From Siphonodentalium dalli (lineage: Eukaryota; Mollusca; Scaphopoda; Gadilida; Siphonodentaliidae): a stretch of 64,000 nt of DNA. The DNA lies in NCBI GenBank assembly GCA_032622095.1, contig CP136067.1:198052052-198116051 (forward strand), in the 5' to 3' direction. Every line of letters begins with the position of its first letter. Within the stretch, counting starts at the first letter, position 1. This document shows positions 47,211 to 58,323 of the stretch, one piece after another. Under the pieces are notes generated by a model, which ran no database searches, was not told where the DNA came from, and saw nothing but the letters and a program-made list of their open reading frames with translations. The translations under genes were made by a program, and so were the position numbers.

Positions 47211-47339
47211 CCAAATACTGAGTGGCGAGGATTAGCGGTATGTTTTAAACAACTTGGTCATGTGTCTTGGTGTCAGTTTTAACCAAATTGTACTTAGTGG
47301 GGTCTCCGCGGTGTTGAGTGTTTTGCTTATCGCAAGCGG

Positions 47340-48188
47340 TAAAGATGGCGAACTAGTACAAAGTTACGTCAACAATGAATCAGCCAATGTATCCGATTGG
47401 TGCTGCTGCAATACACTTTCAATTAATATTAATACAAGCAATTAATGCTTTTACACCCACAAAACAATGACAAAAAATGGAATACTTTTAAATTAAAGCT
47501 AAATAACATTGAATTGAACAGAATAGGAAATCTTGGGCGTGAATCCTCGACAAAATTCTTACGTATCCACATTGATGAGAACTTGACATTCAAAAAGCAC
47601 ATATCCGTAATCTGCTCCAAAATATCACATTCAATCTACTGCATCAATAAGGTGAAAAACTTTTTCCCAAGTAAAGCATTGAAAACATTGTACTATGCAC
47701 TGATTCAACGCCACTTAGTTTACAGTATCCAAATAGGGGGTCATGTTCCGGAAGTCAAGAAAATATTCCTATTACAAAAACGAGCATTGCGTATAATATG
47801 CAATAAGAAGTACAGGAGTCACACAAATCCACTCTTTAAAAGAGAAAATATCTTTAAAATATATGACTTACACACTCTCAATTCCTCAATTTTCATGCAT
47901 GACTGGTTTTATAACCGTCTGCCTGCGTCTTTTGGAGTGATGTACAACAAACGAGCAAAATCAACCCCAAGACACCCGAATCCCGTACTGTTGGAAATTC
48001 CTAGAACTGACTGGTCAGGAAACCTACCCCACCACGCCTTCCCCACAACATGGAACAATATGGAAAAAGTATATACTTCTTGCCAAAGCAGGCACACATT
48101 GAAGAAGTGCTTACAGATAGCCATGCTGAGAAATTACCCAGAAAATGTACGCTGTAACAACAAAGGATGTCCCGATTGTGCTCTATAA
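47340..48188 (+). pseudogene. LINE reverse transcriptase C-terminal half, frameshifted
   Basis: The first part, ELVQSYVNNESANVSDWCCC then NTLSININT, ends near 47443 and continues in another frame from 47445 as LLHPQNNDKKWNTF. The remaining 247 codons are open: TKFLRIHIDENLTFKKHI, YCINKVKNFFPSKALKTLYY, LLQKRALRIICNKKY, and a final Cys-x4-Cys-x2-Cys-like CNNKGCPDC. The 'FLGIHIDENLTWKKHI' and 'LQKRALRIIC' blocks lie just after the catalytic palm in CR1-type reverse transcriptases. The palm with the YADD box and the endonuclease are lost by 5' truncation. It cannot be active. Confidence 0.85.
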
Positions 48189-48853
48189 TACTACGAACAT
48201 TAATTGTCATACGCGATACATAATCCTAACTCTACTCGAATAATGTTCCCCACAACGTACCTGCAAGTGGACACACATCGCATTCTCGTTCCTAGCATAC
48301 CCATGCACTACCATACATCATAGATGCTACCGTATATTATTATGATTACTCTAACGTGGCTATGACCCTATACCGCTAGACATACATATAACATTACATA
48401 TATGTAATATTGTTAATCTGAATTATCCCAGAACCTCACTCAACAAAGAGACTTCCCGGCGATCTTTATAGATCCTCATTGTGTTTACCGAACTAAAGAT
48501 GGTGGTATCTCTCGCCTGAATCCGTTGTAGCAACAAAAAACTAACTGTTTTGTTCCTAATAAACCCATGGAACTGGAACTGGGACGGAAACTGTCATATG
48601 TTTAGAAAATCTGAACAGTTCAAAACATTCATATGGAGAGATCATACATTTTCGATCTTATAACTCGTCTGGATTGGCTCACAACCACACCAATACTTGT
48701 TTTTGTTATGCCCTAAGTACTGGATTCTACACAGTTTTATATACGATTATAGTCTGTACGTGTGCGTGGACATGGATACAAGCATCTATTCTATTATTTA
48801 TACTGATACCTGTTTTAGGGGGTAGAGGAAGACAGCCCGATAAGGCTAGGCTA

Positions 48854-49810
48854 CAGTGTTCGCGCTGGACCGAAACAAACTTTAGCCAAAAGTTTAGCCA
48901 AATGAAAATTTAATTAGCCAAATGAAAAAAACTTTAGCCAAATGTTTTTTAGCCAAATTAAAAAAAAATATGGCCAAATTAAATCATCGTTTTCTGGTCA
49001 GTTCACAATTAATGACTAAAACGTCAAATCTAACAGGCACAGGTAAAATACACAATAATTTAACTAATTTTGATGAACTAGAAATATTTGTTTATCTATC
49101 ATTTATTAAAAATTTATCAATCTTTATGTGAAAGAGTGAGGGGGGGTAACCCGGGATTGTCCTTCTTATAATGTCATTTTTTTTTTTTTTTATATCAATA
49201 TCTTTTTTTAAATCATTAAATGTTAATTATCCTTGCGAAAATATTTAAGTGACATCTGGAAACTAATAACTTAATATTGTTACGCCATTATCAAATTGCA
49301 ATCTGTCATAAAAGCATGCATATTATTTTGAATGTATCGGTATTGACGGCAAATAGCCACAAAATATCTGTCGTGATTCACATTTGGCTGATTAAGCTAT
49401 TGTCTTACACTTGGTGCTCATAAACCTTGGCCGTCATAAATACAATGTCATCATAAACATGCATTGTGCAGGAGTCCCGTGAGTGACCAGACAGACAATG
49501 GGGGATTAGCGGATTAAATGTAAAATAATGATTTTTTGCTGTTTCGTGCAGAGTGACGGGTTTCCCTTTGTACTGTCCGCGATCGGGTTTCCCTTTGTAC
49601 AGTCGGCGATATATTCCCACTTACGATGTTTTCGGACTAGATCGTTCACATCACAAAATTGAAAACCCACTTGCCAAAAATTCATGCTTTCAGTCTCCAT
49701 TTGGGGTCAAAAAAGGTTTAGCCAAAAGTTTAGCCAAATGAAATTTTTATTAGCCAAATTCAAAAAAGATTAGCCATTGGCTAATTTGGCTACCGACAGC
49801 GCGAACACTG
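48854..49810. mobile_element. Non-autonomous hAT-type element 2
   Basis: Ends CAGTGTTCGCGCTG and CAGCGCGAACACTG are perfectly inverted, with an 8-bp target duplication CTAGGCTA at 48846-48853 and 49811-49818. Subterminal regions carry many TTAGCCAAA copies. The interior has a T run near 49178. There is no transposase. It sits in the 3' UTR of the CR1-like LINE. Confidence 0.95.
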
Positions 49811-50124
49811 CTAGGCTACCCCCGACAATATACTGCTTTACCTTATTATGTATTTCTGCCATTGTATAATTCATGTATATTGTAAATAAATTATCCTATC
49901 CTATAATCCTATCCAACAACATGATTTGGCTTTGGTTTACATAACACAAGGTACGAACTTGACAACAACATAACATTTACGCGATATTTATGATCGGTAT
50001 AAGAATAAAAGTATGTCTATATTTTAATATTCGCTCTGTTTATGCCGGATGTGACTATTTTAACAGCAACACCCACCGCGAAGACCATCCGTGCCTTTAA
50101 TTAGCGGGCCAAACAACGTCATAC

Positions 50125-51045
50125 TATATGGAGTCCCGGAGGTGACATCCGATTTTTTTTATTTATAAGCTCGTTTCCACGAAATACCAAGTCGTGGGAA
50201 TAAAATACCAAGTCATGAGAACGATATTCCAAGTCGTGGGGCCGATATACCAATTCGTTCGAACGAGACACCAAGTCGTGGAAAGAGACATCAAGTCGTG
50301 GAAACGATATACCAAGTCGTGGTAAAGAGACATCAAGTGGTGGGAACGAGACACCAAGTCGTGGGAACGATGTACCAAGTCGTGGGACCGATATTCCAAT
50401 TCGTTCGAACGAGACACCAAGTCGTGGGAACGATATACCAAGTCGTGGTAAAGAGACATCAAGTCGTGGAAACGAGACACCAAGTCGTGGGAACGATATA
50501 CCAAGTCTTGGTAAAGAGACACCAAGTCGTGGGAACGTTATACCAAGTCGTGGTAAAGAGACATCAAGTCGTGGAAACGATATACCAAGTCGTGGTAAAG
50601 AGACATCAAGTCGTGGGAACGATATACCAAGTCATGGTAAAGAGACATCAAGTCGTGTAAACGATATACCAAGTCGTGCGAACGAGATACCAAGTCGTGG
50701 GAACGAGAATATTCATATAACTTTCTGTTCACATCGTACGTGTGTTTTTTGTTTGTTTGTTTTTTTGCGAAACCTCCCAATTATGTTGTCAACATTTCCA
50801 TACCACGTCATATTGTCGTTGTCTTAGCGAAGATCCACCGGTCGATTAGTCTTAAAATAACATCAGTAAGACCCTACATATATTTCCCTGCGGCAATTGT
50901 TAGTGTATATTTCACGTAGTTCACGTAATCGATTTGAGTTTTAAAAGCTGACATTCCCAGAAAGAAATCAATTTACACACTTATTTCAAAACGAACTTTA
51001 ACAGACATGTCCAAATCAATATTGTGCTTTCAATTGTGTTGAATG
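50125..51045 (+). repeat. Element with 21-bp minisatellite, copy 2
   Basis: Same head and tail as 45787-46500. The array (50175-50709) is longer, about 25 units, with subtypes 'gaacgatataccaagtcgtg' and 'gtaaagagacatcaagtcgtg' alternating, a higher-order pattern not seen in copy 1. Long frames on both strands are repeat artefacts. Confidence 0.8.
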
Positions 51046-51156
51046 GCACGAAACCAGACAGCGAAACCACACAACAGTCTGGGTCTTATTTCATTGATTC
51101 AACACAATCAACAAGACAGTACATGTATCGGTGAATCAAACTAGAAACTCTATTCG

Positions 51157-51831
51157 GTGCAGAAAAGTCAAGCCAAAAGGTGTGGGCTAGACATAGAAGT
51201 AACACCACAAGAAAGTGAAAAACAGTCAACTGCGAATGTGAAGGGATACACAAGGAAAGCAAAAGACAAGCTACTGAAAATAAGAGAACAAACATGGGAC
51301 AATAAACCAATGCACGGAAAACACAAACTCAGAGTTAACAACACTGACATTGACAAAACCATGAAATACTCCTGGCTGAATAGCATCGTTGAAAGGCAAA
51401 ACTAAAGGCTTGATATTAGCCGCCCAAGATCAAAGTCTGCCGACAAGGTTGTACAAACACAGAATAGGTGGGAACGTTTGTGGGTCATACGACGAAACAG
51501 TTGATCACATTCTAGCTGGTCCTAGCTCCTACAGAATACCAATAAGATACAATAAAGTGGCAAAGTATGTTCACTGGGAAATATGTAGGGCATGAAACCA
51601 GCATTACATCCCAACACTGGTATGATCATGATCCAAAATAATAGATTGAGCATGCTATGGGAATTGTCCATACTCACAGACGTGACTATCAGGACCAACA
51701 AGCCAGATATTGTTATAAAAGACATGAGCAACAAAGTGTGTTACATAAAAGACATTGCAGAACCAACAGATACACATCTGGCAAAAAGGGAGCTCGAGAG
51801 ATCAGAAACACATTCAAAAACACATAGGTAA
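51157..51831 (+). pseudogene. LINE fragment with restriction-like endonuclease signature
   Basis: Three blocks in frames 1, 2 and 1 form one decayed protein. The first carries KAKDKLLKIREQTWDNKPMH and KYSWLNS. The second carries ILAAQDQSLPTRLYKHRIGG and a broken zinc knuckle VCGSYDETVDHILAG, where first and last cysteines of the usual Cys-x2-Cys...His-x4-Cys are missing. The third carries LWELSILTDVTIRTNKPDIV with PD-x14-D (KPD...IKD, residues 38-54 of that block). This order matches the C-terminus of early-branching LINEs that use a restriction-like endonuclease (R2/R4/NeSL-like groups) to nick their target. The reverse transcriptase is absent. Two frameshifts make it dead. Confidence 0.7.
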
Positions 51832-52593
51832 AATATAACCACATGAAGCACATAAGATAGCCCTACGTCGGAGTGCTCATATACGCCGGAAAGCCCTTTC
51901 AATCACAGGTGTGGTTTAAAGGAAATATATCTTAGGACCAAGGTCTGGTCCCGCTAAATATATTAAATGGGTAATAGAGAAAGAAAACCTACGTACTAAT
52001 TTAATACTAATCCATTTAATTACACGCTTTATATACACGGGTACATGTTCCAATGCGTGAGATAATTATTACCCTGATGAGCAACAATCTACTGCTACTC
52101 GGGACAGTAGACAATATGCATGGCTTAGCATTGAAAGGGTTGACAGGCACGCACAATGCATAGCTGACGTGATACACCGTCGTCACAACAAAGTGTAATA
52201 ACAATACTAGCCAAATCAATGCGGCGTTTATTTTGTATGCCTTCTGCATTTGCTTTCAATTTTATGCAGATATTAGAGCGATTCAGTTTTCAATATAATG
52301 CACCTTTACATTACATGGCGGGAAATTTTAACATCTTACGATCAGACCATTTCACGTCGATAAATTCGGTCAAGCCACTGCTGTGTGAAACTCACATTAG
52401 ACAAACCGCAGGCTGCAAGCTCATCTAGATGTATTGACAATGAAGACAAGTCCGACACGCTACCCATTGGACCACTGGGTTCCACATATACCTACATATC
52501 ATCTGCCGCACGAACGAGAAACTCAGTGGATATACCACTAGCTTCACTGCCTATTTTGTGAGCGCTTGTTATTATCTGTAACTTATGAATAAA
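51832..52593. other. No gene seen
   Basis: May include the 3' UTR of the LINE fragment; 'aggaccaaggtctggtccc' at about 51935-51953 is a short inverted repeat. Nothing else is recognised. Confidence 0.4.
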
Positions 52594-52595
52594 TA

Positions 52596-52984
52596 GAGAC
52601 CTTTCGCAAAATCACGAATACGATTACGGATATGAAAATATCCTGCCAATATACGGCCAAAATTCGGTCTTTACGCACGGTGGTTCTTATGTGAGACGCC
52701 ATCCAACGCAGTTTAATTATGTGAAGATGTGTGAAGAATGTGCCACAGGTCCTGCTTGGGGACGCTCTAGCATTATCCGCGTGGTGTATTACACACGGAT
52801 AAGAACATATGGGACTTGAAATAAACACATTACTTTTCCCATCAAATGTATGTGTAACTGAATATAGTGGGGCATATGCCGTCTCACCAATTACCCACCG
52901 TATGTAAATTGTGTTGGTGTCAACCTTACTATAAGACAATACATCCTATCCGTAATCGTAATTGTGATTTTTGCGAAATGTCTC
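52596..52984. mobile_element. Mariner-like MITE
   Basis: About 38-bp inverted ends, GAGACMTTTCGCAAAA then TCACRAWTACGATTACGGAT, are flanked by TA on both sides (52594-52595 and 52985-52986), the Tc1/mariner target duplication. A central hairpin TTATCCG...CGGATAA lies at about 52773-52803. The minus-strand 118-codon frame across it is probably accidental. Confidence 0.75.
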
Positions 52985-53338
52985 TATTATGTGATTGGCC
53001 GATTTCTCCATATTCGTGTATATTGATTAGAGTCTGCAACAAGACAGATGCGTAACATATATACTGATAAAATCTTAGTCTTTTGTTCTTGCTCAATACT
53101 AATGTTTTCCCACTTACTGTTTCATATCGACTACCTATTACACGTTGATGCACGTGATTAGCCCGTTTGGCATGCTATTGATTGCTTAACATCTGGCTAA
53201 ATATCCATGCATTTTATGTTCCGAGTGGCCTAGAGTCCTAGACTGGCATATACCTGGGCATTCAGTATTTTGCACCAAGAACAATGCATACTGAATGTAC
53301 ACAGAAATGTGTTTATGTTAAAACTACATTATCTATAA

Positions 53339-53358
53339 TCTATATCTATATTTGCGAA

Positions 53359-53389
<31 letters not shown>

Positions 53390-56088
53390 GTTCTATAGAA
53401 ATTCACAGGGGACCATCTAGATGATGCCAAAGGGGTCTACTAGGGGTAGCTTTTTACGAGAAAGATAATGGTCGGAGTTAGAATTTTCTAAAGTGACGCC
53501 GTTATTGTCAGGGGCAGTAAAGGGGGAGGGGCAGAAAAAAAAATGTCGCCGATTGCCACCAAACTTATATATAATTATTCCCATAATATGAGGAATCTAA
53601 TGGCGTGGTTTAAATATGGTAAAAGTCGCGCCGTTCGCGTCAGGGGTGCCCGGAAGGGGGGTAGGCAGATTTTTTTACTGTAGCCGATTGCCACGAAACT
53701 TACATATAATCATCCCCTTGATATGAAGAATCCAACGTTGTGGTTTAAATATGTCAAAAGTTGCGTCATTTGAGTCAGGGATGAACGGAAGGGGAGAGGG
53801 GCACCAAAATTGATAAAACTAATTTGAGCGCCGATTTCTACCAAATTGATATATATTCTTCTTCATGATACAATGAATCTAATTATGCGATTTAACAACG
53901 CCAAATTGTTGTTTTTGGATGAGATATTGGGAGGGGTGGGCACTAAATTTGATAATAAGTCGCCGATTGCCACCACACTTATACAAAATCCTCCCCATGG
54001 TATGAGGAGTCTAATTGTATGGCTTTTATCTGTAAAATGTGGCCTCATTCGAGTCAGGGTTGCATTGAAAGTGACAGGGGCACCAAAATTGATGCAAAAA
54101 TATTTTTAGCGCCAATTTCCACCAAATTGATACACGTTCTTATCCTTCTTATCCATGATACGATGAATCTAATCGTGATTTAAAGACGCCATAGTGGTGC
54201 TGTTTGGGTGAGAGATGGAGAGGGGATGGATTGGCACCAAATTTTATAAAAAAAATTGTTTAGTTGCCGATTATCACTAAACTTATAAACAATCATCTCC
54301 ATGATATCAGGAGTGTAATCGTGTGGTTTAAGGATGTCACAAGTTGGGCCATTCGAGTCAGTGGTATATAGAGATGAGAGGAACACAACAAATTATATTT
54401 ATAAGTTTAGTGCCGATTTCCACCAGATTGACACATCTTCTTCTCCGTGATACGAGGAATCTTATCGTGTGACTTAGATACACCAAATTGGTGCCCTATG
54501 GGTGAGAGATATGGGGACCTTAAATTTGATACGAATTTGTATACTCGCCAATTTTCACCAATTTCATATATATGCATCTCTAATCGCTAATGAGTCTTAG
54601 TGTGTGTAGCTTGAGTCCGAAATAGGGACGACGGGAGGGTCACCAAAACTGATACAAAATATTTTTAGTACCAATTACCATCAAATTCAGACACGTTCTT
54701 CTCAAATGATACAAGAAATAAAATCGTGCTGTCTGTCTGTCTTTTTGTCTGTCTGTGTGCGTTCTATATATAACTTCACGCGGACGGTACAATCGAGATG
54801 GCACCAAGGCGTTCTAAGAGGGGTAACTTTTTACAAGGAAGATAATGGTGCGGGTTGAAATTTTTCTGAAATGAAGCTGTTGGTGGGAGGGGAAATTTTA
54901 AAAATATGGTGAAATAGTTTTGTCGCTGATTTCCACCAAACGAATACATAATCACGTTCGCAATATGGCGTTAAATCACATTTGGTGTCGTTTGCGTCAC
55001 GGATGGCGAGCGGATATGCACTATCATTGGTAAGATTGCTATTCGCCGATATCCACATATAAGTTATATGCAGTCACTAGGCCATCTCCATATCATTTTA
55101 AGTAGTTGGTCGTTCACATTTCACAATTCCGACATATGGTGACCCACATAAGTCACTTGAACAATTATATCTTCTTAACAGTCATATTTATATGGGAATG
55201 GCAATCAAGGCATTCACACAATGAGCTAGCAAAAGAGATAACTAGAAGAAGCATTAAACGTATATTTATCATTCTATTGAAGAGATACATATATTCGTGC
55301 AAACTGAGAGACCTCAAACCGTCAGAGGATTGCATATATATAATAACAAAATTGAGTCTGTTCCATTCAATACAGTTTCCACAAAAAGTTACAATTTGTC
55401 AAGAGATATGGAGGACTGTTCAAAAATAGTGGTAACAGTGTTCATGCAGTCAAATATAGTTTCTTCTGATATACAAGAAAATGCAGTTAGTAACACAAGA
55501 CTTTTCAGGATCCTACCAATACTGACATCTGACAAGGGTTTTAGAACAGACTCATCGACTGACATAAACAACTCAAAATCTCGCTCTGTGCCTGGCACAT
55601 GTAGCTGATATATGTGCGCAGCAACATTTCGTTTAAACTAAGAATATGTAGTCAATATATAGCACCTGGAAATTTCATTGAAACATCTGTATCTTCATGG
55701 AGATATGATAGCCAAGTGTCCTCGAGATCTTAGTCCAACCCACTAGATTGATTGATACATCTCAATATGTAAAACCAAATTATCATCTTTTATCGAATTA
55801 ATGGGTTTATGATGTTCATGTATCATATTATAACGTCTAATGTATACGCAGTTGTAAATAAATAAATACTTCATTATTGGTGGAACGGATTAATCGCGAT
55901 AAACACAATGACAATTGACAAGGTGAGCCACTACTTATATTCCATGACTGTAATAACCATATTTTGTTATTCTATTTGAATATACAATTTATGAGAAAAC
56001 GTATAACACTTTAAGCAAGAGCATTCTCTATTCCCAACAAATATCCACAGCATACATTAACCTGGGCAACGCCGGGTAACCCTGCTAG
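53339..56088 (+). mobile_element. Complete non-autonomous Helitron-like (pearl-like) element, copy B
   Basis: Starts A/TCTATATCTATATTTGCG and ends with hairpin GCcGGGtaaCCCtGC into CTAG/T (56085-56088, T 56089). After the start comes (TCTG)n at 53359-53390, then about ten ~140-bp core units, then a ~1-kb unique tail. A second head with (TCTG)n and 'aacttcacgcgg' sits inside at about 54728-54790. No Rep/helicase protein is encoded, so transposition would rely on a partner elsewhere. The head-microsatellite-core-tail layout resembles the pearl elements described in bivalves. Confidence 0.8.
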
Positions 56089-57426
56089 TATAATATAATA
56101 TGTGTTAAGGACAAAATAGTTGAACAATGTGGATGATGAAAAATTGCATTTGGGTCATCTTGATCACTCACCCACCCCCACACGTTCTCGGAAAACTGGT
56201 TGACCCCCACGCAATAATATATTGGCTGACTTTTCTAAGCAAAACGATGCATTTCAGAAGGGAAATCGACAACATCCGATGGCAATGGAATTGACCTGCC
56301 AATGAAAGCCGGAGATCTGTTGAAGATACATGTGTATATTTGCACCATTGTTCATGTGGGTAAATATATATGGCACATTGACGGTTTTGATGAAACATCG
56401 TGTGTTTTCCATATATATTGTAACTTACATAATTCATATCTAACCGCTATAAACAGCCCGTACATTTTTCGTGATTTGTCAAAGCGCACGGGTTATTCGT
56501 CTGATTATGAGATTAGGTAGCGGTAACACGCCTCCTATATCCTTGCAATTGAACAATTGTGGCCCACATGTAACGCAATCGACCAAATCCACGTCGTCCC
56601 AGCGGTGGAGTAAAACTTGGTTTTACTACTAAAACCAAGTTCAAACTGGTAGTTTAAACTAGGTCTAAACTGTTGATGCCGATTAGGACCCGTGTGTTTT
56701 CCATATATATTGTAACACACATGTCCAATGGAAAACATTGGGTAGGGAAAGTTTACACGCGATTAAACAATTTTATCCTATCCTATCTGAAAGTTGCAAG
56801 ATATAAAGCACACATACAGTCCAATATAGTGACGTCACTACTAAACATCGTGCCATGCATGTGATTGGGATGAAACGCTTCTAATAATGATATATCAACA
56901 ATAAGAAATGTATTTATTCACGGTTTCCTCTTTAAAAATCAAGCTGTCGCCCCACACATATTGCCTAATCCATTTATAGTCAGTGAGATGTTGGTTGATG
57001 TTGCACCCCATGCAGGACTCAACTTCACCCCAAATATTTCCTTTCAGGTTCTCTGCTAGCTCTTCTTATATCTGCGTATAATACAACTTGTTTTAGGTAG
57101 ATAATCTGCTTAGAATTGCCTCGTTTTCAGTCGATGATGTGCTGAAAATGGGAACATTTTAGTAACAATATCGACACATAATGAAGCGACTTTAAGCAGA
57201 TTATGTGCGGACAATGACACATATCAGCTAACTCGCGAACTTCCAGGTGTACGCTCTTTAAAGTGTGTTTCCACTGTGGACCGCGCCATAAAACGAAATA
57301 ACGGGCAGGAGTCCATTATCTGCTTATTTCAGAATAAAATAATCACATTATGTACCTATTTGTCACTATAGGTCGATTATGTGCGTATTTATGCGAGGAT
57401 ATGTTGAGTCTCCAGACACATATGAC
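56089..57426. other. No gene; small palindrome and short repeat
   Basis: 56614-56641 is a perfect 12-bp-arm hairpin (AACTTGGTTTTA, loop CTAC). 'tgtgttttccatatatattg' occurs at about 56400 and 56694 in direct orientation. Otherwise nothing is recognised. Confidence 0.5.
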
Positions 57427-58019
57427 CAGTGTTCACGCTGGCGGTAGCTATTTTAGCCATTGGCGAAAATAAATTGTAGATGGCGAAAAAAAAAGACAAA
57501 ATGGCGAAAAAAATGGCTAAACTAAGTTTCTCCCAAATGTGTCCATCTTGACAATGTGGCGATTATAAACACACAATCAGTTATCGGTCTAATTACATCA
57601 CGCGCATCTGTCATCCATACAACAAACGCGTCGGCACCCCATGTATGTTACACGACCCAATGTGCTTGGAGCAATTAGTAATAGGTGTACATTGGTGTTG
57701 ATTTCATGCAGTGTCAATCTCAGGCGCTTTGTGTTGTAATAAACGCAACTTTTGAGTGGGGATCAGGGAAAGATGCTTAATCACCTCAAGTGGCGGAGGT
57801 TTTTATTGCGAGTCAAATTTCCAAAATGAATTTCTTTCATTTGCAGTTTGATCCGTATTAATTAATTCCAACTTTTTACAAAACCGATCGATCTTTCCAA
57901 CTATTTATCTCAAAATATGTTCCGTAAACAAGTGGCTAAAGTAAATTTAAAGTGGCTAAAGAAAATTGGCATATGGCTAAATGATGGCTAAATGATTTTC
58001 TGGGCCAGCGGGAACACTG
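57427..58019. mobile_element. Non-autonomous hAT-type element 3
   Basis: Ends CAGTGTTCACGCTGG and CCAGCGGGAACACTG are inverted. Flanks CATATGAC (57419-57426) and CATATGGC (58020-58027) form an 8-bp duplication with one difference. Subterminal repeats are ATGGCGAAA on the left and TGGCTAAA on the right. No transposase is present. Confidence 0.9.
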
Positions 58020-58323
58020 CATATGGCGTCTATCGATCATTGCGGCCATTTGCTTTAGATTGAGAGAGAGAGATTTATTGATAAAGTGCAGCTCCAACAA
58101 AATAATAAATAATAATGAAGATAATGAGGTTCATACAGATTAAAAAAGTAAAACAAGAAAATATATGCTAACAACCATGTGGGATAACTATCCACCAGAT
58201 GAGCTGAGTGCTCCTTGTCTGGACAGGGCATAGTCATGAATTGGGTGTCTTACTGCCCACTCAAATTAGTCATTAAAGTAACACTCTGCTCTGCCTGGAA
58301 GATGCGTGGAGGTTGGTATATTA

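Larger units (their letters stand above)
47335..49914 (+). mobile_element. 5'-truncated CR1-like LINE, split by a hAT-type element
   Basis: Body 47335-48853 and tail 49819-49914 are parts of one copy. The 3' end reads 'ttgtaaataaattatcctat' and closes with TATCC-type short repeats, as expected of CR1/L2-like elements. The hAT-type insertion at 48854-49810 separates them. Confidence 0.75.

Noticed and set aside
50163-50780. 120-codon ORFs on both strands with SRSHDLV / KRHQVVGT heptads
   Set aside because: These are artefacts of the 21-bp minisatellite; both strands are open at once and subtypes change residues freely.
52583-52939. 118-codon minus-strand ORF
   Set aside because: It spans a mariner-like MITE from inverted repeat to inverted repeat, so coding is unlikely.
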